Shown here: positions 55,590 through 63,539 of the stretch, piece by piece | How the letters are laid out: every line of letters starts with the position of its first letter | Position numbering within the stretch: the first letter of the stretch is position 1 | Origin: an uncultured Chitinophagaceae bacterium | Lineage (GTDB): Bacteria > Bacteroidota > Bacteroidia > Chitinophagales > Chitinophagaceae | Reading direction: 5' to 3' | DNA length: 64,000 nucleotides | NCBI GenBank assembly: GCA_903830285.1 | Contig: CAIKTE010000302.1 | Span: 1-64,000, forward strand | Program-made: the position numbers and the translations under genes | The notes under the pieces: generated by a model | Seen by the model: the letters and a program-made list of their open reading frames with translations, nothing else | What the model was told of the DNA's origin: nothing | Database searches by the model: none

Positions 55590-56243
55590 TTATTTTATTG
55601 CGTCAATCACTTTTTTATCCAAAGGAGAAACGGTTTGTGCAAAGAAGTTTACCAATACCCCTTGTTCATTGATCAGATATTTAGAAAAATTCCAGACGGG
55701 TGGTTGGTTGCACCATCCGTTCTTTGCTGAATCGCTTAACCAGTTGAATACAGCATTTTGCGCTTCCCCCTTTACAACATGGCTTTTCTTCATCAGTTGA
55801 AAACTAACGCCATAATTGATCTTGCAGAAAGAGGCGATCTCATTGTCTTTCTTTTTTTCCTGCTCCTTAAAATCATTGGCAGGAAACCCAAGTATTACCA
55901 GGTTCTCTTTGTTTTGCTGATGCAGTTTTTCCAGTTCATCATACTGTGCAGTATAACCACAATCACTTGCTGTATTAACGATCAATACTTTTTTTCCTCT
56001 GAACTGTTCAAAGCTGATGCTGTCGCCATTATTGGCAATTGCTTTTAATTGATAGAATTCAAATGAAGGTTGAATGAATTTGTCATTCGTCAAAGCTGCA
56101 TGTTTTGAAGGGAAAATTTTACCGAAAAACATCACAACAGGGTAAATGGCTTTTAAGATCGATTGTCTGAACGTCATATCTCTTTGTTTGACTAAGTACA
56201 ATGCAAACAGCAAAACTGTTGTGACTATGATGATTTTTTTCAT
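55590..56243 (-). CDS. Glutathione peroxidase family protein, membrane-anchored, Cys-type
   Basis: 217 residues from the ATG at 56243, which begins one membrane anchor (MKKIIIVTTVLLFALYLV). The thioredoxin-like GPx domain starts at about residue 60: VLIVNTASDCGYTAQYDELE with the peroxidatic Cys (codon TGT, not Sec), LGFPANDFKEQEKK where most relatives have GFPCNQFGGQE, and the active-site WNFSKYLI. The missing second Cys suggests a changed resolving mechanism. The anchor and reduced conservation are unusual for a cytosolic family. It lies two bases downstream of the aldehyde dehydrogenase gene. Confidence 0.88.
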   Translation of the reverse strand: MKKIIIVTTVLLFALYLVKQRDMTFRQSILKAIYPVVMFFGKIFPSKHAALTNDKFIQPSFEFYQLKAIANNGDSISFEQFRGKKVLIVNTASDCGYTAQYDELEKLHQQNKENLVILGFPANDFKEQEKKKDNEIASFCKINYGVSFQLMKKSHVVKGEAQNAVFNWLSDSAKNGWCNQPPVWNFSKYLINEQGVLVNFFAQTVSPLDKKVIDAIK

Positions 56244-56245
56244 GA

Positions 56246-57625
56246 TTATCTGAATATCCACTTAAATAATTTCAAACGACCTTTAAAAGAAGGATATTTA
56301 ATGAAAGGATCAAACCAATTAGGTGTCTTTAAAACACCCTTCAATCTGGTAAAAGTATCGAAACTGTATTTGCCGTGGTACGCACCCATGCCACTGTTCC
56401 CAACACCGCCAAAAGGCAGGTTATGATTAGTAAAATGCCAGTCTGCATTATTGATACACCCGCCGCCAAAAGGAACAGCCCTTATAAATTGTTGTTCCGT
56501 TTTTTTATTGGAAGTAAATAAATAAAATGCAAGAGGGTTTTCATTTTGTTTTATTATTTGTAAAGCTTCTTCGGTTGTTGTGTAAGATATGATGGGCAAT
56601 AGGGGACCGAATATCTCTTCTTTCATTAATGTACTGTCTAATGAAACCTCATCCAGTAATGTAGGCGCAATAAAAAGCTTGCTTTTATCATGAGTGCCCC
56701 CATACAAAACATTAGCTTCTTTCAAATAACTAACTAGTTTATCAAATCTTTTTTCATTGATGATCTTTCCGTAATCATAGCTTGAAGAGGCATCGGCAGT
56801 ATAAAATTTTTCGATGGATGATTTCATTTTCAGGATCAGTTCATCCTTTACTGATTGATGCACCAGAATATAATCAGGAGCAATACATGTTTGCCCCACA
56901 TTGATGAATTTTCCCAATACAATTCTTTTTGCAGCTGTCGATAAGTTTGCATCTGCCTCAACCACGCAGGGGCTCTTACCTCCTAATTCCAGGGTTACAG
57001 GCACTAAGTTTTCAGCAGCCATTTTATAAATAGCTTTACCAACAGGAATACTGCCGGTATAAAAAACATGGTCGAAACGGAAATTTTGCATCAAGGTAGG
57101 AACAACAGTAGCACCATCGCCCTGAACCACATGTACATATTCGGAAGGGAATATCTCTGTTATTATTTTTTCTATGATGGCTGAAGTAGCTTCCGCAAAT
57201 TCGCTGGGTTTGATCACTGCAACATTACCACCGGCAATGGCACCGATCAAAGGATTCATTAAAAGCTGAAAAGGATAATTCCAAGGGCTAATGATTAAAA
57301 CCACTCCTAATGGATCGCGATAGATCTTACTGGAAGAAGGGAGATTTGCCAAATCGGTACTGACAAATTTAGGCGCCATCCAATTACGCAAATTTCTGAT
57401 GGCAAGATTCAATTCACTCAACACTAAACCAATTTCGGTGCTATAAGCTTCTTCTGCACTTTTCTTCAGATCAGTATATAAAGCATTACTGATCTCTTTT
57501 TCATATTTTAGCAGCGCCTGTTTTAATAATTGTAATTGTCTTTTTCTGAAACTATAAGGCTTTGTAATTTCTGTTTCAAAATGGCTGCGCATATTTTGCA
57601 ATAGCAGAAGCTCAACATTTGGCAT
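56246..57625 (-). CDS. Aldehyde dehydrogenase (class 3-like)
   Basis: 459 residues, the length of class 3 enzymes. Seen: LVIISPWNYPFQLLMNPLIG, KPSEFAEATSAIIEKII, the general-base Glu in LELGGKSPCVVEADA, the nucleophile Cys in NVGQTCIAPDYILV, and EEIFGPLLPIISY, with FGGVGNSGMGAYHGKYSFDT near the end. It oxidises aldehydes with NAD(P). The C-terminus carries a short hydrophobic/basic tail (FKGRLKLFKWIFR) like the membrane-associated class 3 forms. Directly upstream of the peroxidase gene, suggesting a shared response to oxidative or lipid-aldehyde stress. Confidence 0.94.
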   Translation of the reverse strand: MPNVELLLLQNMRSHFETEITKPYSFRKRQLQLLKQALLKYEKEISNALYTDLKKSAEEAYSTEIGLVLSELNLAIRNLRNWMAPKFVSTDLANLPSSSKIYRDPLGVVLIISPWNYPFQLLMNPLIGAIAGGNVAVIKPSEFAEATSAIIEKIITEIFPSEYVHVVQGDGATVVPTLMQNFRFDHVFYTGSIPVGKAIYKMAAENLVPVTLELGGKSPCVVEADANLSTAAKRIVLGKFINVGQTCIAPDYILVHQSVKDELILKMKSSIEKFYTADASSSYDYGKIINEKRFDKLVSYLKEANVLYGGTHDKSKLFIAPTLLDEVSLDSTLMKEEIFGPLLPIISYTTTEEALQIIKQNENPLAFYLFTSNKKTEQQFIRAVPFGGGCINNADWHFTNHNLPFGGVGNSGMGAYHGKYSFDTFTRLKGVLKTPNWFDPFIKYPSFKGRLKLFKWIFR

Positions 57626-57773
57626 AATCCTGTTTTTCGTATGGGGTTAGATACAACAAAAAATATTGTTGTTCTTATACGGAACAAGATAATAAATATT
57701 GCGGCACCCTATTAACAACTTTAGTTAAGTTTTCGGCACCGAAAGCATGCTGCTATTTTATCAAAAAATGGCT

Positions 57774-58025
57774 TTATTCATCACAGGAAACATTACAGCC
57801 TGGTGAAGGTTTCCCAACAGGTTCCAGATCGTAGCCTTGATTAATATCTACCCAAAACGCCCTGGTAGTGTAATAATGATGAATAACCAGCTGATTGTTC
57901 TTACAACAGGAAAAATCCTGATCTTTTTTGTAATGTTTACCGAACATTTCAGTAATAGGTGAAGTAACGGCTAATGCCACCTATACAACAGCAATACCTG
58001 CTGCGAATTTTAATTTGCTGAGCAT
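57774..58025 (-). pseudogene. Small secreted Cys-containing peptide gene interrupted by one in-frame TAG
   Basis: An ATG at 58025 starts MLSKLKFAAGIAVV, then TAG at 57983-57981, then VALAVTSPITEMFGKHYKKD in the same frame to a stop at 57774. Joined, the product is 83 residues with a convincing signal peptide spanning the stop, and a mature part with two Cys pairs (FSCCKN, GCNVSC). The stop interrupts the hydrophobic core. Small exported peptides of this shape are common in Bacteroidota; the family is not recognised. As in two other genes of this window, no base is lost. Confidence 0.55.
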
Positions 58026-58626
58026 AAGGATTTTTTTTGATAAGTGAATTCAAATCAATTCCGTTTTTTAATTGTGTTGGATTTGATCCGTTTACAGTAG
58101 CATCTATTTCAAAGCATATACCAGAGCCATAATGCATTGATTATAAGTGCTCTAAAATCTTTATGGCCTTCCTGAATTTCCATAAACTGGAAAATTTTTC
58201 CTTTCGCCAGAAAACTGTGGAACGATTAGCCTAATCCTCTTTTGCTTTTGCAGCTCTTATCCGTACAACAATTGATCAAACCCTTACTTGCTTGATGGGC
58301 TCAAGTCGATCCTACTTAAAAAACAGGCTTAATTATGGCTTTTAAGTACAATACTTATACTTAATTCCTAGGATAGCTTATTCTGATCATCTTATAAACC
58401 ATATTTTATCCAATAGTAATTCAGGCATGTCCGTGTCCTATATGTATGGGATATACATGGGTTGGCTCCGAAGCAGAGTTAGAGCTCATCCATAAGTTTA
58501 CCATAAGACAGCCCTATCTGAATTACTGGAATAACAGATGGATCCTATTGATTATCCAAATAATTCCTATTTGTATTTCTGCTTAAATCTTTATATTCAT
58601 TCCTCCATAATTAACTAACGATCGGC
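58026..58626. other. Gene-poor stretch before the sugar-oxidation cluster
   Basis: About 600 bases without a supportable ORF on either strand. The stretch just before 58627 is AT-rich leader for the next gene. I saw no RNA gene, repeat or mobile element in it; it may hold decayed copies of the neighbouring small secreted gene. Confidence 0.4.
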
Positions 58627-60093
58627 ATGAAATCAAATCAACCAAAAGAATCATCGAAGTACAGTTCACGCAGAAATTTTATTCGTAATGCAGCCTTAGC
58701 TGCAACCGGTTTTTATATCATTCCCCGCCATGTTTTGGGTCGTGGTTTTATAGCCCCCAGCGATAAACTAACGATCGCCGGTATTGGTGTAGGAGGCAAA
58801 GGAGCAGGTGATCTACAAAGCTTTTTTGAAAGCGGTAAAGCAAATATTATTGCGCTCTGTGATGTGGATGATAGACAAAGCCTCACCAGTTGTAAGCGTT
58901 TTCCGGCTGCGAAATACTATAAAGATTTTAGGGAAATGCTGGACAAGGAACATAAAAATATTGATGCTGTTTCTGTTTCAACACCCGATCATATGCATGC
59001 TGCACAAGCAATGGCAGCCATGCAAATGGGTAAACATGTGTATGTGCAAAAACCAATGGCACATGATATTTATGAAGCCAGGATGATGACCGAAGCTGCA
59101 CGCAAATACAAAGTGGTTACACAAATGGGTAATCAGGGTTCTTCTGGCGATGGCGTTCGTCAATTGCGTGAATGGTTCGACGCAGGAATTATCGGCGATG
59201 TGCATACAGTTTACTGTTTTACCGATCGGCCCGTTTGGCCGCAGGCTGTTAAATGGCCTGATAAAGCGCCAAGTATTCCTTCTCAGTTGGATTGGGATCT
59301 ATGGTTAGGTACAGCGCCCTACAAAGACTATGTTGATGGATTATTACCTTTTAACTGGAGGGGTTGGTGGGATTATGGAACGGGTGCATTGGGAGATATG
59401 GGCTGTCATTTAATGGAAGCGCCATTTCGAGTATTGGGATTAGGATATCCCACAGAAGCTGAGTGCAGCGTTTCTACCCGTTATATACAACCATGGACAA
59501 AGGCTTATTATCCCGAGAGCGGACCAACATCATCGCATATCACACTTACTTTCAAAGCAAAAAATCACGATATCAAAATGCATTGGATGGATGGAGGCAT
59601 TCAACCTGAAAGACCCGAAGAATTAGCCCCAACTGAAATATTCGGCGATGGTGGTAATGCCGTTCTTTTTGTTGGAACAAAAGGGAAAATGATGTGTGGA
59701 ACTTATGCTGCCAATCCAAGACTATTGCCACTTTCTCGTAATCAGGAAATGCAGGTAAAACAAACACTAGCACGTGTACCGGGAGGTGACAGAGGACATT
59801 ATGGAGCTTGGGTAGAAGCAGCTATTGCGGGTTATGGATCTGATGCTCATAAAAACCTAAGTTCTCATTTTGATCTGGCAGGACCATTAACTGAAATTGT
59901 TTTAATGGGTAATCTCGCCATCAGAAGTTATGATATCAGAAAACCAAAACTCAATAAGCCCAATGATTTTGATTATCCCGGAAAGAATAAAAAATTATTG
60001 TGGGATGGTGCTAGTATGAAGATCACAAATTTTGAAGAAGCCAATCAATTTGTAAAAAGAAGCTATCGAGAGGGGTGGACTTTAGGTAAATAA
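58627..60093 (+). CDS. Tat-exported Gfo/Idh/MocA family oxidoreductase
   Basis: 488 residues. The twin-arginine leader is SSRRNFIRNAALAATGFYII. The Rossmann start reads IAGIGVGGKGAGDLQSF and the sugar-oxidoreductase hallmark is VYVQKPMAHDIYEARMMTEA, followed by TQMGNQGSSGDGVRQLREW. GALGDMGCHLMEAPFRVLGL holds the conserved catalytic-region His. These enzymes oxidise or reduce sugars with tightly bound NAD(H) in the periplasm. It stands beside, and converges with, the TIM-barrel/GMC cluster, the arrangement seen in 3-keto-sugar pathways. Confidence 0.93.
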   Translation: MKSNQPKESSKYSSRRNFIRNAALAATGFYIIPRHVLGRGFIAPSDKLTIAGIGVGGKGAGDLQSFFESGKANIIALCDVDDRQSLTSCKRFPAAKYYKDFREMLDKEHKNIDAVSVSTPDHMHAAQAMAAMQMGKHVYVQKPMAHDIYEARMMTEAARKYKVVTQMGNQGSSGDGVRQLREWFDAGIIGDVHTVYCFTDRPVWPQAVKWPDKAPSIPSQLDWDLWLGTAPYKDYVDGLLPFNWRGWWDYGTGALGDMGCHLMEAPFRVLGLGYPTEAECSVSTRYIQPWTKAYYPESGPTSSHITLTFKAKNHDIKMHWMDGGIQPERPEELAPTEIFGDGGNAVLFVGTKGKMMCGTYAANPRLLPLSRNQEMQVKQTLARVPGGDRGHYGAWVEAAIAGYGSDAHKNLSSHFDLAGPLTEIVLMGNLAIRSYDIRKPKLNKPNDFDYPGKNKKLLWDGASMKITNFEEANQFVKRSYREGWTLGK

Positions 60094-60109
60094 TTCTATT
60101 GTTTGAAAC

Positions 60110-60146
60110 AAAAAACATCGGAAGAAAATTTCCGACGTTTTTGTTT
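60110..60146. terminator. Likely terminator between convergent genes
   Basis: AAACATCGGAA opposite TTCCGACGTTT, one mismatch, followed by TTGTTTT. Confidence 0.7.
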
Positions 60147-60167
60147 TATGACTTGTAAAATATTCTC

Positions 60168-61034
60168 CTAAAATGCTTTCAAATAATCAGCATCTACTTT
60201 TGCACTTGCTAACGGTGTTGTATTGGTGAATGCTTCCTGTTCAACAATATAATATTCCAGTCCGTTTTCCTTACCGGTTTTTAAAATAGAATGAAAATCG
60301 ATCGTTCCTTTCCCAAGATGAACAGATTCGCTTCCTATTGCTGTTTTACCCAGATCTTTCACATGACATAAGCGGAAACGATTCGGATATTTTTTGAAAT
60401 AAACCTGCGGATCAACTCCTGCTGCCACCACCCAGTAAATATCCATTTCAAAATCCACTAAATCCTTATCCGTATTATCCATCATCACTTCCTGAGGAAT
60501 TTGCCCGTCTAACTGTTTCCAGGAATAATCATGATTGTGATAAGCAAATCGAATCCCGTTCTTCTTACATGTTTCGCCGTTCTTATTAAACTCATCTGCG
60601 AAGCGTTTGAAATCATCTATAGATTTCTGAGGACCTTTATAAGGGCAGATCAAATATTTCATTCCGATCGCTGCAGCTTCTGCTGCCTTGCGTTCAAAAT
60701 CGGTTTTTGTTTCACAATGTGATGAAATGATCTTCATTCCAAGTTCGTCCATATAAGATTTGAATTCTGTATTTTTCATTCCCCAGAAAATGCCTTGTTT
60801 TCCTTCAAAGCTTTCGATTTGTTTATATCCGTAAGATGCAATTTGTTTAAGTGTCTCTTTAGCATTCACAGCCAGATCTTCCTTAACCGTCCACAACTGA
60901 ATACCGAATTGCTTTATTTTCTGTTCCGCAAATAATGTATCATTCATTATTGAGGAAAAATTTTTACCCGGCATAGCTAACCCCAGTGCAGATAATCCGC
61001 TGAGTTTTAGAAAATTTCTTCTGCTGTTTGACAT
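60168..61034 (-). CDS. Tat-exported sugar phosphate isomerase/epimerase-like TIM barrel
   Basis: 288 residues: leader MSNSRRNFLKLSGLSALGLA (Tat type), then an AP-endonuclease-2/xylose-isomerase-like barrel with FGIQLWTVKEDLAVNAKETL, YGYKQIESFEGKQG, RFAYHNHDYSWKQLDG, DFEMDIYWVVAAGVDP and FRLCHVKDLGKTAIGSESVH, LGKGTIDFHSILKTGKENGL. The Glu/His metal ligands are all in place. In 3-keto-glycoside pathways such proteins act on keto-sugar intermediates; here that is inferred from context. Last gene of the minus-strand cluster. Confidence 0.92.
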   Translation of the reverse strand: MSNSRRNFLKLSGLSALGLAMPGKNFSSIMNDTLFAEQKIKQFGIQLWTVKEDLAVNAKETLKQIASYGYKQIESFEGKQGIFWGMKNTEFKSYMDELGMKIISSHCETKTDFERKAAEAAAIGMKYLICPYKGPQKSIDDFKRFADEFNKNGETCKKNGIRFAYHNHDYSWKQLDGQIPQEVMMDNTDKDLVDFEMDIYWVVAAGVDPQVYFKKYPNRFRLCHVKDLGKTAIGSESVHLGKGTIDFHSILKTGKENGLEYYIVEQEAFTNTTPLASAKVDADYLKAF

Positions 61035-61090
61035 ATGAATCGTTTTATAAATAAAAGAATAAGTAATTCCTTGAATACCCTATTTACATG

Positions 61091-61657
61091 TTAAGATGTT
61101 GCCCAAGCCTTATCTCCTTTTTTATAAGGAACGGATCCTTCATATTTCCCGGGAATGGCAACATAACGCAATGCTTCTGTAGCTCCGGGTTTTGATGTAA
61201 AGAACCCGGCCAGTGTTAATTGCTTCATCATGGTAAAATAATGATTCGGATCGGTTTCTTTTTTGGCTTTCTGATAAGTTTTTGCTTCTTTATCTAATTC
61301 GGTCAGCAATTCTTTACGTTGTGCAGCTGTAATTTTCATGAAAGAAGAACTGAATTTTGTCTTACTTGCTTCATTGAGTTTTATCAAGCCATCATGAAAT
61401 ATCTTCTGGTCTTTTGCTTCATAACAATCATTCACCATTACGGTCATGAACTTACCCACTTCTGCGTCTTTCGCTCCGGGAGTATTTGTTTTGGGAATGA
61501 TGCTCTCAGCCACTTCATCTAAAAAAGCTATATCATCTGTACTAAAAGTTCCATCAGATTTTGCATTGATCTTGCAACCCGATAATAACAAATCGCCTCC
61601 TATCAAAGCACCACCTGTTGCGAGTGTTATCATTTTTAAAAGTTCTCTTCTTTCCAT
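61091..61657 (-). CDS. Gluconate 2-dehydrogenase subunit 3 family protein
   Basis: 188 residues with a Tat/lipoprotein-like leader (ERRELLKMITLATGGALIGG, LLLSGC). The mature part matches the small partner subunit of membrane sugar dehydrogenases: SIIPKTNTPGAKDAEVGKFM, VMVNDCYEAKDQKIFHDGL, and the closing FTSKPGATEALRYVAIPGKY. It forms a complex with the GMC oxidoreductase encoded 15 bases upstream and is needed for its export and activity in known members. Confidence 0.93.
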   Translation of the reverse strand: MERRELLKMITLATGGALIGGDLLLSGCKINAKSDGTFSTDDIAFLDEVAESIIPKTNTPGAKDAEVGKFMTVMVNDCYEAKDQKIFHDGLIKLNEASKTKFSSSFMKITAAQRKELLTELDKEAKTYQKAKKETDPNHYFTMMKQLTLAGFFTSKPGATEALRYVAIPGKYEGSVPYKKGDKAWATS

Positions 61658-61672
61658 ACTGATTTTATTATT

Positions 61673-63352
61673 TTATAAGTTTCCTTTTTTTAGTTCACTC
61701 ACTGCATGATCAGCAGCACGTGCTGTAAAGGCCATGTAGGTCAATGATGGATTCTGGCAAGCCGCGGAAGTCATGAATGAACCATCGGTTACAAATACAT
61801 TCTTAGCATCCCAAACCTGATTCCATTTATTTAAAACAGAGGTCTTCGGATCCTTGCCCATTCTCGCAGTACCCATTTCATGAATACCTCGTCCGAGATA
61901 AGGATTCGTGTCTGTACCTTTTACATTTTTTACGCCAACGGCTTCGAGCATTTCAATAGCATCATTCAACATATCCTTTCTCATCTTCAATTCATTTTCT
62001 TTTAATTCTGCATCGAAAGAAAGTACATTCAATCCCCATTTATCTTTCTTGGTTTTATCAAGTGTTACTTTATTATCATGATAAGGCAATGTTTCTCCAA
62101 ATCCGCCCATGCCCATACTCCAATTACCCGGCTCTGTTAATGCTTCTTTGAATTCGGACCCGATACTGTATTCCGACACTTCATGATTCCATCCTTGTCG
62201 ACTGGCACCACCCTGATATCCGAAACCTCGCAAATAATCTCTTTTATCTCCAAAGAAATTGCGATAACGCGGAATATAAATTCCGTTGGCACGGCGACCG
62301 AAAACATATTTGTCTTCATATCCTTCCATGATACCATCGGCATGAACATTCAGATGATGGTCCATTAAATTATGTCCCAATTCACCGCTACTGCTTCCTA
62401 AACCTTCGGGCCAGATCTCAGTTGCACTGTTCATTAAAATCCATGCACTGTTTAAAGTGGATGCATTCAAGAAAATGATCTTTGCTTTATAAACATAAGT
62501 TTGATTGGTTTCTGCATCCAATACTTCTACACCTGTTGCTTTTTGAGAGTCCTTATCGTATAAGATCTTTGTAACAATACTCCAGGGACGAACAGTAAGA
62601 TTCCCGGTATTCATCGCTGCAGGCAATGTAGATGATTGTGTACTGAAATAGCCGCCAAACGGACAACCTTGCACACATTTATTTCTGAATTGACACATTT
62701 GTCTGTCAGGATGAGGCGCCGTAATATGTGCAGTTCTGCCAATGATCATTGGTCGCATTCCTTTATAGAATGTTTTCATTCTTGCAGCCACATCTTTCTC
62801 CACACAATTCATTTCCATTGGCGGTAAGAATTGCCCATCGGGTAATTGAGCCAATCCTTCTTTAGATCCGCTGATGCCAGCAAATTTTTCTACATAATCA
62901 TACCATTGTTCCAGGTCTTTATAACGAACCGGCCAGTCAACAGCAATGCCGTCCTTTGCATTTTCTTCAAAATACATATCACTCCATCTATAACTCTGTC
63001 TGCCCCAAGTTAAAGATCGGCCTCCCACATGATAACCGCGAAACCAATCGAAACGTTTTACTTCTGTGTAGGGACATTCCGAATCTTTTACCCACATATC
63101 CAGATTACTTTCTCTCAAAGGATAATCTCTTTTTAAAACGGGATAATTATTGATCATTTCCTGTGTTCTTCCTCCACGATGAGGAAAATCCCAGGCTTCT
63201 TTCATAGAGTTTACATAATCTTTTATATGCTCTATGTTTCTGCCGCGTTCCAGCATGATAACTTTTAATCCTTTCTGTGTAAGCTCTTTTGCCGCCCAGC
63301 CGCCGCTGATACCTGACCCAATTACGATTGCGTCATACGTTTGATCTGCCAT
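61673..63352 (-). CDS. GMC family FAD sugar oxidoreductase
   Basis: 559 residues. FAD site AIVIGSGISGGWAAKELTQK, LERGRNIEHIKDYVNSM, VGGRSLTWGRQSYRWSDMYF, CQFRNKCVQGCPFGGYFST with a Cys cluster as in FAD glucoside dehydrogenases, and the active-site His region GRGIHEMGTARMGKDPKTSV followed by SAACQNPSLTYMAFTARAAD. No signal peptide: export in complex with the subunit 3 protein by hitchhiking is typical. It likely oxidises a hydroxyl of a glucoside, C3 in the known members. Confidence 0.94.
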   Translation of the reverse strand: MADQTYDAIVIGSGISGGWAAKELTQKGLKVIMLERGRNIEHIKDYVNSMKEAWDFPHRGGRTQEMINNYPVLKRDYPLRESNLDMWVKDSECPYTEVKRFDWFRGYHVGGRSLTWGRQSYRWSDMYFEENAKDGIAVDWPVRYKDLEQWYDYVEKFAGISGSKEGLAQLPDGQFLPPMEMNCVEKDVAARMKTFYKGMRPMIIGRTAHITAPHPDRQMCQFRNKCVQGCPFGGYFSTQSSTLPAAMNTGNLTVRPWSIVTKILYDKDSQKATGVEVLDAETNQTYVYKAKIIFLNASTLNSAWILMNSATEIWPEGLGSSSGELGHNLMDHHLNVHADGIMEGYEDKYVFGRRANGIYIPRYRNFFGDKRDYLRGFGYQGGASRQGWNHEVSEYSIGSEFKEALTEPGNWSMGMGGFGETLPYHDNKVTLDKTKKDKWGLNVLSFDAELKENELKMRKDMLNDAIEMLEAVGVKNVKGTDTNPYLGRGIHEMGTARMGKDPKTSVLNKWNQVWDAKNVFVTDGSFMTSAACQNPSLTYMAFTARAADHAVSELKKGNL

Positions 63353-63417
63353 GGTTTTTGTTAGGTTTATTTATTTTTTACAAACATTTGTTCTTTGCCC
63401 ATCGCCTGTTGCGTCGC

Positions 63418-63530
63418 TCCCGATATATCGGGACTTGTACGTTCGGAATTTTGTTGAACAACGAAAGTCGTAAGTCGTTAATCGCAAGTGAAGAACCACA
63501 AACTTGCGATTCACGATTATCGATTCACGT
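63418..63530. repeat. Compound intergenic repeat between the GMC and isomerase genes
   Basis: Contains the 16-base perfect palindrome TCCCGATATATCGGGA (63418-63433), a TCGCAAGT/ACTTGCGA hairpin, and a head-to-tail pair of GATTCACGATTATC-type units (63508-63530) with the same layout as the repeat inside metH. It fills most of the 187-base gap. Confidence 0.55.
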
Positions 63531-63539
63531 TTCTTTTCA

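Noticed and set aside
57949-58137. 62-codon minus-strand ORF overlapping the broken secreted peptide
   Set aside because: Out-of-frame overlap with the better-supported peptide and no signal or motif.
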